Notes: generated by a model from the sequence alone, not told the origin. A stretch of DNA of 64,000 nt from VAZQ01 sp963725185 (GCA_963725185.1 CAVRXO010000003.1:434001-498000); one strand, 5' to 3'. Positions 52,622 through 63,453 are shown, counted from the stretch's first letter. Made by a program: numbers and translations.

Positions 52622-53629
52622 ATGCGTGGTCGAGAATTGAGGCGACTGGCGAAGTTCGCGACGAGCGCCGCGACGGCCGCCACAATGATCGTGAGCGCCA
52701 CCATGGCCGCGTCGGCGCAGACCGCGCTGAAGGTGATGGTATTTCCGGGCCTCACCAACTACGCGATCTTCGCGGCGCAGCACAAAGGCCTGTTCGCCAA
52801 GCAGGGCCTCGCCATCGAGCTCATCAACACCCCGAACTCGGACACCCAGCGCGAGCAGCTCGCCAAGGGCGAGATCCAGATCGCGCAGACCGCGGTCGAC
52901 AATACGGTCGCGATGGCGGAGCTTGCCAAGGTCGACGCCATCATCGTGACCGGCGGCGACAACGGCTACAACCGCATCTTCGTCCAGCCGGAGATCGCAT
53001 CTTATGCGGATCTGCGCGGCAAGACCGTCGCGGTCGACGCCCCCAACACCGCCTATGCGTTGCTGCTCTACAAGGTCCTCAAGAACGCCGGCCTCGACAA
53101 GGGCGACTACAAGGTCAACCCGGTGGGCGCGACCACGGCCCGGCTCGAAGCCATGACCAAGGACAAGGCCAACGCGGCCGCCGCCGTGCTCAATTCGCCG
53201 TTCTCGTTCCGCGCCGAGCAGGCGGGCCTCAAGGACATGGGCTCGGCCGCCAAGGCGGTCGGCGCCTATCAGGCCGTCGGAGCTTCGGTGATGCGGCCAT
53301 GGGCGCAGGCCAACAGCGACGCGCTGGTGCGCTACATCCGCGCCATCGTGGAAGGCAGCCGCTGGATCGCCGATCCGGCCAACAAGACCGAAGCCACGCA
53401 GCTCCTGGTCGACCGCCTCCAGCTTTCGCCCGAGGTCGCCGCGCGCTCCTACGCGCTCGCCACCGACCCGGTCGACGGCATGGCCAAGGACCTGAAGCTC
53501 GACATGGAGGGCTTCCGCAACGTGCTCAAGCTGCGCGCCGAGATTGAAGGCCAATGGGGCGGCACGCCGCCGCCGCCGGACAAATATCTCGACCTGTCCT
53601 ATTACGAGAAGGCGTTGGCGGGGCTTTAG
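52622..53629 (+). CDS. ABC-type solute-binding protein (NMT1/SsuA-like)
   Basis: 335 residues from ATG 52622, with GGAGA six bases upstream; ATG 52598 is in frame. A signal peptide (SAATAATMIVSATMAASAQ) precedes the periplasmic domain: ALKVMVFPGLTNYAIFAAQH, VDNTVAMAELAKVDAIIVTG, YADLRGKTVAVDAPNTAYAL, DKANAAAAVLNSPFSFRAEQ. This is a type II binding fold as in NMT1/TauA proteins. The MmgE/PrpD gene follows after 56 bp, so the two probably serve uptake and breakdown of one carboxylic acid. No permease genes are adjacent. Confidence 0.85.
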   Translation: MRGRELRRLAKFATSAATAATMIVSATMAASAQTALKVMVFPGLTNYAIFAAQHKGLFAKQGLAIELINTPNSDTQREQLAKGEIQIAQTAVDNTVAMAELAKVDAIIVTGGDNGYNRIFVQPEIASYADLRGKTVAVDAPNTAYALLLYKVLKNAGLDKGDYKVNPVGATTARLEAMTKDKANAAAAVLNSPFSFRAEQAGLKDMGSAAKAVGAYQAVGASVMRPWAQANSDALVRYIRAIVEGSRWIADPANKTEATQLLVDRLQLSPEVAARSYALATDPVDGMAKDLKLDMEGFRNVLKLRAEIEGQWGGTPPPPDKYLDLSYYEKALAGL

Positions 53630-53685
53630 CTGTTTGCAAAGATGCTCGAAGCGCGTGCTTCTCCAAGCCACAGGTAGTGCAAGCA

Positions 53686-55110
53686 ATGCACGGCAATGAA
53701 CAGCCCCAGGCCGGCACGACACACACGCGCCGCATCGCCGAATTCGTCTCGGGCCTCACCTATGACGCCATCCCGCCGGCGGTGCGCGAGCGCATCAAGC
53801 TCTTGATCCTCGATGCGATCGGCTGCGGCATCTACGGTGCCGGCCAGCCCTGGTGCACGATCCTGCAGAGCACGCTCGGGGAACTGGACGCGACGCGCAC
53901 GACGTCAGTGTGGGGCACGGCCTTGCGCCTCTCCTCCCCGCACGCGACCCTGGTCAACGGGACCCAGGTGCAAGGCTTCGAGCTCGACGACGTGCATCGG
54001 CAAGGCGTCCTGCATGTGGGCGCGGTCACGCTCCCGGCCCTGATCGCGATTGCCGAAAGCCACGCCCGGCTTTCCGGCCGCGACTTCCTGACCGCCGCCG
54101 TCGCCGGCTACGAGATCGGACCGCGCGTGGGCATGTGCATGGGACAGGAGCATATCGGCCAGGGCTGGCACTCGGGCGCCACTGTCGGCGTGTTCTCGGC
54201 GGCCGCCGGCGCGGCCCGTGCGCTCGGCCTCGACGCCGAGCAGACCGTGCACGCGCTCGGGATCGCCGGGACCCAGTCGGCCGGCCTGATGGCGGCCCAG
54301 TACGGCTCGATGGTCAAGCGCATGCATGCCGGGCGCTCGTCCCAGAGCGGGCTCTACGGCGCGCTGCTCGCCCGCAACGGCTTCACCGGCATCATCGACG
54401 TGTTCGAAGCGCCCTATGGCGGCTTCTGCACCACGTTTTCCCGCTCGACCGATCTGTTCGATCTGGAGGAGCTCAGCGGCGGCCTCGGCGAGCGCTTCGA
54501 GACCCTGCGCATCGCGCTCAAGTTCTACTCCTGCGTCGCCAGCAACCACACCAGCCTGGACGCGATCCGGGCGATCCAGGCGCGCCGGCCTTTCACCCTC
54601 GACCAGCTCGATAAGATCGTGATCCGCGGCTCGCAGGTGACGGTCGACCATGTGGGCTGGCCCTACCGTCCCGAAGGGCTGACCTCGGCGCAGCTCAACC
54701 TGCCGTTCTGCGTCGCGACGCTGCTGATCGAAGGCGACGTCTTCGTCGATCAGTTCAAGGCCGAGGCTTTCACCGACGCGGCCCGCATGGAATTGTCGAA
54801 GAAGGTCGAGGTGGTCCATGACCCGGCGATCACCGCGCTCGGCTCCAAGTTTCGGCACAAGGTGCATGTCGCGGTGCATCGCAAGGACGGCTCGGTCGAT
54901 GAAGAAACGCGCGAGCAACCGCGCGGCGGCGAGGACGCTTTCGCGAGCGCAGCCGACATCATCGATAAGTTCAAGAAGCTATCCCGTGCTACCATGCCGG
55001 AGCCTCAACAGGCCCGTTTGATCGACATGATCCTGAACATGGATACCCTGCCCGACATGCGGACGCTGCCCGAAGCGCTGCGCAAGGTCCAACGCGTGGT
55101 GATCGAATAG
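53686..55110 (+). CDS. MmgE/PrpD family protein
   Basis: 474 residues from ATG 53686. The family includes 2-methylcitrate dehydratase and cis-aconitate decarboxylase-like enzymes. Blocks: LLILDAIGCGIYGAGQPWCT, ATLVNGTQVQGFELDDVHRQ, GVLHVGAVTLPALIAIAES, IGQGWHSGATVGVFSAAAGA and FKFYSCVASNHTSLDAI-like KFYSCVASNHTSLDAIRAIQ. Catalytic-type Asp/His residues (ELDDVH, GWHSG, KRMHAGRSSQSG) are kept. Linked to the solute-binding protein gene upstream; the substrate is unknown. Upstream in-frame codons overlap that gene and are not part of it. Confidence 0.9.
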   Translation: MHGNEQPQAGTTHTRRIAEFVSGLTYDAIPPAVRERIKLLILDAIGCGIYGAGQPWCTILQSTLGELDATRTTSVWGTALRLSSPHATLVNGTQVQGFELDDVHRQGVLHVGAVTLPALIAIAESHARLSGRDFLTAAVAGYEIGPRVGMCMGQEHIGQGWHSGATVGVFSAAAGAARALGLDAEQTVHALGIAGTQSAGLMAAQYGSMVKRMHAGRSSQSGLYGALLARNGFTGIIDVFEAPYGGFCTTFSRSTDLFDLEELSGGLGERFETLRIALKFYSCVASNHTSLDAIRAIQARRPFTLDQLDKIVIRGSQVTVDHVGWPYRPEGLTSAQLNLPFCVATLLIEGDVFVDQFKAEAFTDAARMELSKKVEVVHDPAITALGSKFRHKVHVAVHRKDGSVDEETREQPRGGEDAFASAADIIDKFKKLSRATMPEPQQARLIDMILNMDTLPDMRTLPEALRKVQRVVIE

Positions 55111-55247
55111 GGAGCTCCTTTCGATAGTCGATTTGGGCGAAACTCGTCGCACCGAGAATCGAGAGGGGCAACGCAATTCGAACGACAAACCTGAAGGCCT
55201 TGTCATTCACCCCGGGGAACACCGTCGGCTCGCGCTCCGCCGACAAA

Positions 55248-56178
55248 TTACCGGACCCCCAGCATCCGCACCGCCAACGCGGCGGCCGAGGCGCGGTTCT
55301 CGACCCCGAGCTTGGCGTAGATTTGCTCCAGGTGCTTGTTCACGGTGCGCGGGCTGAGGCCGAGGATTTCGGCGATGTCGCGGTTCGACTTGCCGCGGGC
55401 GATCCACATCAGCACCTCGGACTCGCGCCGCGTCAGCTGCAGCTTGCGCTTGAGCACCAGATTGTCGTTCTCGAGCTCGCCCTCGATTAGGCGCAGCAGG
55501 ATTTCCTCGGGAGCGACCTGGCCGACGTACGACAGCTGCAGCTTGAGCGAGCCGCGCTCGGATTCGAGCGGGATCGAATCCCCGGATTTGACGTCGGCGT
55601 GAGCGCACTTCTGCAGCCATTCCTGCACCTTGGCGGGCAGCAGGTAGCCCTCCCCGCGGAATTCGCCGAACGCGAGGCCGAGCAGCTTCGCGGTCTGCGG
55701 CGTGCACCACAGCACGCCGCCGGCCGTGTCGGTCGCCAAGCAGGTAGCGCCCGGAGACGTCGAGCGCCGCGCGGGCGCTGTGGGCCAGGCGCGCGTTGGC
55801 GAGGTGCACGCGTATCCGCGCCAACAGCTCGTCGGGCACGATCGGCTTGGTCACGTAGTCGACGCCGCCGGCCTCGAGCCCCTTGATGATGTCCTGCGGT
55901 CTCGCTGAGGCCGGTCATGAAGATGACCGGCACATGGGCGAGCGCTTGTTGCGCTTGAGCCGGCGGCAGGTCTCGAAGCCGTCGGTGCCCGGCATGAGCG
56001 CGTCCATGAGGATGACGTCGGGCAGCACCCGCTCGACGATCGACAGCGCCTGCTCGCCTTCGCGCGCGACCAGCACGGTCATGCCGGCGTCTTCGATCGC
56101 GTCGGTCAGCAAGCTCAGCGTCTCGGGCGAATCGTCGACCACGAGCACGATATGCGCGGATCTCGTTCCTAGACGCAT
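55248..56178 (-). CDS. LuxR-type response regulator of the urea/amide module (several frameshifts)
   Basis: Starts at ATG 56178 with a canonical receiver (HIVLVVDDSPETLSLLTDAI, VILMDALMPGTDGFETC). It continues through shifts near 55937, 55905 and 55740 (HVPVIFMTGLSETA, then VTKPIVPDELLARIRVHL with the conserved Lys, then GVLWCTPQTAKLLGLAFGEF). It ends with a LuxR HTH (LTRRESEVLMWIARGKSNRD, RTVNKHLEQIYAKLGVENRA). The middle looks PAS-like. Corrected length is about 307 residues. The start is seven bases after the sensor stop, so sensor and regulator are one operon. It is the obvious regulator for the divergent transporter genes. Confidence 0.85.
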
Positions 56179-56184
56179 GGCTGC

Positions 56185-59100
56185 TCACGAATCCCCTCCA
56201 GCGCCGCCGCGTATCCGCTGCAGGTCGAAGGTGTCGACGATCTTGCGGATGCGCGCGACGAAGACGCCGCATTCCGGCGATCTGGTCTCGATCTCGCTCA
56301 GCTTGTCGAGGATGCGGCGGATATGGCCGATCTCGCCAAGGCTGATCAGCTCGTCGAGGTCGTCGTGGGACGGAGCGCCGAGGCCTGTCGAGGCCGCCGC
56401 CGGCACGGCCGCGGAGGGTGCCGCGGGCTCGTAGATCCATTCGATGTTGAGCAGCGCGTGGATCTTCTTCAGCAGCTGGCGCAGGTCGATGCGGCTTCAT
56501 CACGTAGTCGTCGTAAAGCCGGTCGGCGTCCAGCATGTGATTCGGATCGATGGGGTTCGCCGACAGCATGACGATCGCTGTGCGCTCGCGCGTGCCGCGG
56601 CGAATGCTCTGCGCGACCTGCCAGCCGTCCATCTCGGGCATCGCGATGTCGAGCAGGATCAGGTTCGGCCGGTTCTGCTCGGCCAGCAGCAGGCATTCGC
56701 GTCCGGTCGCGGCGCGTCACGACGTCGAATCCGAGCGGCGCCAGCAGTTCCCGCACCAGCTCGCGCTGAATCTCGTTGTCGTCGACGACCAGGATGGTCT
56801 GCCGCGGCCCGACATAGCCGCGCACGCGGTGCTCCATGGTGGAGGCGATGCGCGGACGCGACACCTCCGACAGGAACAGCTTGACGCGAAAGGTGCTGCC
56901 TTTGCCGACCTCGCTGCGGACCGTGATGTCGCCGCCCATGACGTTGGTCAGCAGGCTTGGTGATCGTCAGGCCGAGGCCGGTCCCGATCGTGGCCTTGGC
57001 ACGCGCGGTCGCTGCCCGCTCGAACGGCTGGAAAATTCGCGTCGAGGTCGCTCTTGTGGATGCCGACGCCGGTGTCCTCGATCGTGAACTCGGCGACCTG
57101 ATGGCGGTAGCCGACTCCGAACGTCACCTGGCCCGCATCGGTGAACTTGATCGCGTTGGAGAGCAGGTTGATCAGGATCTGGCGCAGCCGGTTCTCGTCG
57201 GTCTGCACCACGCACGGCAGCCGCGGCGCCGCGGACATACCGGAACTCGATGCCCTTGGCGCCCGCCTGCAGGCGGAACATGTCGACGAGCTGGTCGAGG
57301 AACTCGGCGAGACGGACCTCGTTGCGGTTGAGATGAAAGCGGCCGGCTTCGATCTTGGAGATGTCGAGCAGGCCGTCGATCAGGCCGGACAGATGCTCGG
57401 CGCTGCGCCGCACGACCTTGATCGCATTGAGCCGCAGCGCCGGGATCGTGCGGGTCGCGCTCGAGGAGCTGCGCATAGCCGAGGATGGCATTGAGCGGCG
57501 TGCGCAATTCGTGACTGAGCCCGACCACGTGACGGCTCTTGGCCTTGTTCGCCGCTTCGGCCACTTCCTTGGCCTTCTGCAGCTTGGCGTCGGTGCGCTT
57601 GTGCGCCTCGATCTCGTTCATCAGCAGGTCGGTCTGGCGTCGCGTCTCCTCCTCCGCCACGCGGCGGCTTTCGTGCGCCAGCACGAACAGCCACGCCGCG
57701 ACGCCGGCGATGATGTGAGAATGAAGAACACGGTCCACAGCGTCGACTTGCAGGATGTCCTTCGGGCCACCGATCTCGAGCGAGACCTGGAAATAGACGA
57801 GCGAGAGCACCGCGCCGATCACGCCGGCGAACAGCAGCAGCACGCCGAGATAGTGGCCGACATCGGTGTTCAACGCCGCACGATCTGCGCCGGCAGCGCG
57901 TGCGCCGAGCCAATGCAGCGACCTGGTTCGAGATCCGCGCCTGCGGCTTGCAGCAGTCGCGGCAGCGGGTCTCCAGCGAGCAGCACAGCGAGCAGATCGG
58001 CCCGGAATAGGCCGGACAATGCGCCATGTCCTCGGCCTCGAAATGATGCTCGCAGATGAGCAGCGGATCACCTGGTGCCCGTTCCAGACTCCGGCGCGGC
58101 GTGCGCGCGACGTAGAAGCGGCCGCTCGGTCACGTAGCCGCGATGACGGGAGCCATGACGAAGCCGACGCGCGAGCGCCACGAAGCCGACAGCGATTGCA
58201 GGGTCGGCGCCGAGCACGCCCGACATAGGCCGCGATGCCGCACGGCGGTCGCCGTCAGCATCGCGCCGACGCCGACCGGATTGATGTCGTAGAGATGCGC
58301 GCGCTTGAACTCGATGCCGGGTGGGCTGAGCCCGAGCGGCTTGTTGATCACGAGATCGGCGACCAGCGCGCTCGACCCAGGCGACCGCGACGATCGAATA
58401 GAAGCCCAGGATGTGCTCGAGCGTCTTGAAGATGCCGAGCTCCATCAGCATCAGCGCGATCGTCACGTTGAACACCAGCCACACCACCCGGCCGGGATGG
58501 CTGTGGGTCAGCCGCGAGAAGAAGTTCGACCAGGCGATCGAGCCCGCATAGGCGTTGGTCACGTTGATCTTGAGCTGCGAGATGATGACGAAAGCGCCGG
58601 TGAAGGCCAGCGCCATCTGCGGCGAGGAAAATACGTACTGGAAGGCGACGAGGTACATCTGCGTCGGCTCGGCGGCCTTGCCCAGCGGGACCAGGTGCTC
58701 GATGGCGAGGAACGCCAGGAACGAGCCGGCCAGCAGCTTCAGCACGCCGGGAATGATCCAGCCGGGACCGGCCGCCAGATAGGCGGTCCACCAGTGTCGC
58801 CGTGCCGCGCTCGTCGCGCGCCGGCAGGAACCGCAGGAAGTCGACCTGCTCGCCGATCTGCGCGATCAGCGAGAACACCACCGTCGAGGCGGTGCCGAAC
58901 AGCAGGATGTTGAACGATCGCCCCTCGGCGCCGGCGAGGCCGGCAAAATTCGTCCACCGCTCGAACGACGCGCCGTCGGCGAGCGCGATGTAGAGCGAAC
59001 GGAATGACGTGCAGCACGATCCAGACCGGCTGCGTCCACAACTGAAAACGGCTGATGAAGGTGATGCCGTGCGTCACCAGCGGAATGACGATCAGCGAAC

Positions 59101-59569
59101 TCAGCACGTAGCCGATGGAACAACGGAATGCCGAAGCACATTTCGAGCGCGAGCGACATGATGGCCGCTTCGATGGCGAAGAACAGGAAGGTGAAGGAGG
59201 CGTAGATCAGCGAGGTGATGGTCGAGCCGAGATAGCCGAAGCCGGCGCCGCGCGTGAGCAGGTCGATGTCGACCCCGTAAGTCGAGGCGTAATAGGCGAT
59301 CGGCAGGCTGGTCAGGAAGATCAGCGCGCCGACCACCACGATGGCGCTCGACGCATTGACGAAGCCGTAATTGACGGTGATCGACACCGCCGATCGCTTC
59401 CAGCGCCAGGAACGAGATCGCGCCGATCGCCGTGTTGGCGACGCGCAGGCTCGACCACTTGCGCGCGCGTCTTGGCGGTGAAGCGAAGCGCGTAGTCCTC
59501 AAGGGTCTGATTGGCGACCCACTGATTGTAGTTGCGCCGGACGCGAACAATACGTTGTTGCGCCGTCAT
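56185..59569 (-). CDS. Hybrid sensor: NCS1 permease-like domain, Cys-rich module, histidine kinase, receiver (many frameshifts)
   Basis: Fragments in all three minus frames line up as one protein of about 1,120 residues. Residues 1-490: TLEDYALRFTAKTRAQ, then about 12 hydrophobic segments (NASSAIVVVGALIFLTSLPI, GAGFGYLGSTITSLIYASFT, LKINVTNAYAGSIAWSNFFS) like NCS1 nucleobase:cation symporters. About 505-545: CEHHFEAEDMAHCPAYSG then CSLCCSLETRCRDCCKP, a probable metal-binding knuckle. Then two membrane segments, the H box VVGLSHELRTPLNAILGYAQ (near 690), N box NLLSNAIKFTDAG, G2 TIGTGLGLTITK. Last, a receiver (ILVVDDNEIQREL, LILLDIAMPEMDGWQ) and an Asp/Glu-rich tail. About 15 single-base breaks interrupt it (for example near 59460, 59390, 59120, 58998, 58797, 58375, 58230, 57925, 57455, 57238, 57035, 56945, 56718, 56495). 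It is divergent from the transporter operon. Confidence 0.8.
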
Positions 59570-60001
59570 GCTCGCTCACCGTCCTGTCGTTCGACTCGCT
59601 TGGCGGTTCCTGCCTCCTTGTGCTCGTCCGTGCCGCGGTGCCTGCCGCGCTTTCCGTCTGGCCCGGGCAGTCTGGCCAAGCGATCCGGACGTCCGACACT
59701 GTCGTGCTGCGCCAAATCTGGCGTGCGGCACTCATCGCCGCACGTGAGCGCAAATATGCCGAAGCAGTGTGCGGTGCAAAAAATCGGACACCGGCAGCGT
59801 CCTATCCATTGCACGGACATTTTGCCATGAATCTCGCTGGCATTCAGCTAGGCATTTTGACTACGTCAAGCTGCGTAGGCATATACGTCAATCGACGTAT
59901 GCTGCAATGCAGCAAAGCGGCGCAGCTGTGCTGAGCACGGGAAGCCGAGGGCCACGCGCTCCGGGCCGGCCAACAGACCACCGCTGAATTGAGGCGTCGC
60001 C
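59570..60001. promoter_or_regulatory. Divergent control region with phased palindromes upstream of urtA
   Basis: Three palindromes are packed at 59861-59914. TACGTCAAGCTGCGTA (59862-59877) and TACGTCAATCGACGTA (59884-59899) share TACGTCAA and are exactly 22 bp apart, two helical turns. TGCTGCA-A-TGCAGCA (59900-59914) is perfect. TTGACT (59857-59862) with CATATA 17 bases downstream (59880-59885) is a possible promoter for urtA overlapping the first palindrome. ACGTA-type half-sites fit LuxR-family response regulators such as the one encoded at 55248-56178. The rest of the 432 bp shows nothing clear. Confidence 0.6.
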
Positions 60002-61279
60002 ATGTCATCCGAAAAGCGATCCACGGCAATCTCTGCAACCCCGACCCGCCGCGAGCTGCTCGCCGGCGACGGCCGCGCTGTCGGCCACGGCGGCGCATGG
60101 CGCTCGCCGCGGCTATGCGCCCAGCAATTTCCGACCGCGAAGGTGAACACCACCGGTCTCGCGGTGACCGACACCGAGGTCACGGTCGGCATCCTGCACT
60201 CGGTCACCGGCACGATGGCGATCAGCGAGACCGGCTCGGTCGAAGCCGAAAAGCTCGCCATCGACCAGATCAACGCCGCAGGGCGGCGTGCTCGGCCGCA
60301 AGATCAAGTTCATCCAGGAAGACGGCGCGAGCGATTGGCCGACCTTCGCGGAAAAGGCGAAGAAACTCCTGGTCAACGACAAGTGCGCCTCGGTGATGGG
60401 CTGCTGGACCTCGGCGTCGCGCAAGGCGGTGCTGCCGGTGTTCGAGCAATATAACGGCATGCTCTATTATCCGACCTTCTACGAAGGCCTCGAGCAGTCG
60501 AAGAACGTCATCTACACCGGCCAGGAGGCGACCCAGCAGATCCTCGCCGGGCTCAACTGGGTGCCAAAACGAGAAGGGCGCCAAGAGCTTCTACCTGCTC
60601 GGCTCCGACTACATCTGGCCGCGCACCTCGAACAAGATCGCCCGCAAGCACATCGAGAACGTGCTCAAGGCTCAAGGTGGTCGGCGAGGAGTACTTCCCG
60701 CTCGGCAGCACCCAGTTCAACTCCGTCATCAACAAGATCAAGCTCGACCAAGCCGGACGTGATCTACGCCATCATCGTCGGCGGCTCCAACGTCGCCTTC
60801 TACAAGCAGCTCAAGGCGGCCGGCATCGATCTCAACAAGCAGACGCTGATGACCATCTCGGTCACCGAGGACGAGATCGACGGCATCGGCGGCGAGAACA
60901 TCGTCGGCGCCTATGCCTGCATGAAGTACTTCCAGTCGCTCGACAACCCCAACAACAAGGCGTTCGTCGCCGGCCTTCAAGAAGATGTGGGGCGAGCAAG
61001 ACCGTCATCGGCGACGTCACCCAGGCCGCCTATCTCGGGCCCTGGCTGTGGAAGCTCACCGCCGAGAAGGCCGGCAGCTTCGACATCGACAAGGTCGCCG
61101 CCGCGTCGCCCGGCGTCGAATTCAAGGGCGCGCCGGAGGGCTATGTCCGCATCCACGAGAACCATCATCTGTGGAGCAAGACCCGGGTCGGGCGCGCCCG
61201 CGCCGACGGCCAGTACGACGTGGTCTACGAGACGCCGGATCTGATGGAGCCCAATCCGTTCCCGAAGGGCTACCAGTGA
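60002..61279 (+). CDS. urtA: Urea/short-chain amide ABC transporter, substrate-binding protein (frameshifted)
   Basis: ATG 60002 has GAGG about eight bases upstream and opens a twin-arginine-like leader (TPTRRELLAG). The binding domain reads VTVGILHSVTGTMAISETGS, FIQEDGASDWPTFAEKAKKL, SVMGCWTSASRKAVLPVFEQ, YNGMLYYPTFYEGLEQSKNV, FYLLGSDYIWPRTSNKIA and VIYAIIVGGSNVAFYKQLKA. This closely follows UrtA/FmdD/AmiC proteins, including the GCWTS block. Extra bases lie near 60071, 60282, 60570, 60673, 60751, 60975 and 61001; corrected length is about 420 residues. First gene of the transporter operon. Urea is the best guess, and formamide or acetamide are possible. Confidence 0.88.
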
Positions 61280-61362
61280 GCGGCCGGCTGTGCCTCGGGG
61301 CTGCGGCACCTGGAGGCGACTCCTCATCCATCGCCAGCGCATATCCTCACAGGCAGGAGCGA

Positions 61363-62290
61363 ATGCTCGGTGGCTATTCGTTCGGCGATCTCGGCTCGAT
61401 CCTGGTGATGCAGGGCTTCTCCGGGCTGATCCTGTTCTCGGTCTTTCTTCTGATGGCGCTCGGCCTCGCCATCATCTTCGGCCAGATGGGCGTGATCAAC
61501 ATGGCGCACGGGGAGTTCATGATCCTCGGCGCCTACATGACCTATCTCTGCTCGCATCTGTTCCAGGAGCTACTGCCGGAGCTCTTCGGCGGCTATTTCT
61601 TCGTCGCGATGGTCGTGGCCTTCATCGTCTCCGGCGCGCTCGGGCTTGCGGTCGAGTGGCTGCTCATCCGCCATCTCTATGCCCGTCCGCTCGATACGCT
61701 GCTGGCGACCTGGGGATTGAGCCTGATCATGCAGCAGGCCTTCCGCTCCGATCTTCGGCGCCCGCGAGGTCGGCGTCGAGTTGCCGAACTGGATGATGGG
61801 CTCACTGCAGGTCAGCCGACACGATCGACGTGCAGATCAACGGCCTGTTCGTGATGGGGCTGACGCTGCTCATCACCGCCGCCGTCGCGCTGCTGCTGTT
61901 CCGCTCGCGCTGGGGCCTGCAGGTGCGCGCCGTGATGGCCAACCGGACCATGAGCGACGCCGTCGGCATCGACACCCGGCGGATCGACCGGCTGACCTTC
62001 GGCCTCGGCTGCGGCATCGCCGGCATCGCCGGCAGCGCCTTCACCATGATCGGCTCGACCGGTCCGACCGCCGGCCAGCTCTACATCGTCGACACCTTCC
62101 TCGTCGTCGTGTTCGGCGGCGCGCAGAGCCTGCTCGGCACCATCGCGTCGGCGTTCACCATCTCGCAATCGCAATCGACGCTGGAGTTCTTCCTCACCGG
62201 CTCGATGGCGAAGGTGCTCACGCTGCTGATCGTCATCGGCGTTCTGATGCTGCGTCCGCAGGGACTGTTCGCCTCAAGGTCCGAAGGTGA
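61363..62290 (+). CDS. urtB: Urea/amide ABC transporter permease UrtB-like (frameshifted)
   Basis: LivH-type permease of about 308 residues from ATG 61363 (AGGAG upstream). LFSVFLLMALGLAIIFGQMG, VINMAHGEFMILGAYMTYL and LLATWGLSLIMQQAF are the N-terminal family blocks. NGLFVMGLTLLITAAVALLL, RAVMANRTMSDAVGIDTRR (coupling helix region) and VVVFGGAQSLLGTIASAFT follow after shifts near 61750 and 61817. The end, LRPQGLFAS-KVRR, requires a one-base correction near 62275 and gives a stop at 62288-62290, eight bases before urtC. About eight membrane segments. Confidence 0.88.
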
Positions 62291-62297
62291 CAACAAT

Positions 62298-63435
62298 ATG
62301 TCAGCCGCTCGCACTCAAGAATTATCGCTGGTCTCGAGCTCATCGGCATCGCGCCTGATCGCCGCTGCTCATCCTCGTCGTCCTGCCGCTGCGTGCTCGA
62401 CATCTTCCGCCTCAACCTCGTCGGCAAGTACCTGACCTACGCCTTCGTCGCCGTCGGCCTGGTGCTGTGCTGGGGCTATACCGGCATTCTGAGCCTTGGC
62501 CAGGGCGTTGTTCTTCGGTCTCGGCGGCTACTGCATGGCGATGTTCCTCAAGCTCGAGGCCTCGAGCGTCGCCAATACCAAGATCCAGTCGACGCCCGGC
62601 ATCCCGGATTTCATGGATTGGAATCAGATCACGCAGCTGCCGTTCTTCTGGGTGCCGTTCAAATCGCTGCCCTTCACGCTGATCGCGGTGATCGCCGTGC
62701 CGACGATCGCGGCCTTCGTTATCGGAGCTGCGCATGTTCAAGCGGCGGGTCGGCGGCGTCTACTTCGCCATCATCACCCAGGCGCTCGCGGCGGTGCTGA
62801 CCATCCTGATCGTCGGCCAGCAAGGCTATACCGGCGGCATCAACGGCATTACCGACCTGCGCACGCTGCTGGGCTGGGACATCCGCACCGACAACGCCAA
62901 ATACATCCTCTACTTCGTCTGCTGCGTCCTGCTGCTCGGCTCGATGTTGCTCGCGCGCTTCGTGCTGTCGAGCAAGCTCGGCCGCATCCTCGTGGCGATG
63001 CGCGACAAGGAGGATCGGGTCCGCTTCTCCGGCTACGACGTCGCCAACTTCAAGATCTTCGTCTTCTGCCTCGCCTCGGCGATGGCGGCGGTCGGCGGCG
63101 CCATGTTCACCCTGCAGGTCGGCTTCATGTCGCCGTCCTTCGTCGGCATCGTGCCGTCGATCGAGATGGTGATCTTCTGCGCCGTCGGCGGCCGGCATTC
63201 GCTCGTCGGCGCGGTGGTCGGCACGCTGCTGGTCAACTGGGGCAAGACCATGTTCTCCGAGGACTTCCCGGAGCTCTGGCTGTTCGCCATGGGCGGCCTG
63301 TTCATCGCGGTGGTGCTCGCCTTCCCGCGCGGTCTCGCCGGGCATCATGACCGACCAGATCATTCCGCGACTCGGATCCTGGAAGGGTGGTGGCGCGCGG
63401 CCAGCCCGAGCCCGGCGCCGGCCCCGGCCGAATAG
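62298..63435 (+). CDS. urtC: Urea/amide ABC transporter permease UrtC-like (frameshifted)
   Basis: LivM-type permease of about 378 residues starting at ATG 62298. IFRLNLVGKYLTYAFVAVGL, LCWGYTGILSLGQGVFFGLG (family signature, broken by an extra base near 62508), RRVGGVYFAIITQALAAVLT, LVAMRDKEDRVRFSGYDVAN and MVIFCAVGGRHSLVGAVVGT are clear. Further shifts lie near 62310-62390, 62723 and 63342. The C-terminus is a short Pro/Ala tail ending at 63435. It forms the second transmembrane subunit with UrtB. Confidence 0.88.
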
Positions 63436-63453
63436 CGCAGGGAGCAGATCACG

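Noticed and set aside
59838..59853. Sigma-54-like element (TGGC...GGCA) upstream of urtA
   Set aside because: The invariant GG-N10-GC spacing is not met, so an NtrC-type promoter cannot be supported.
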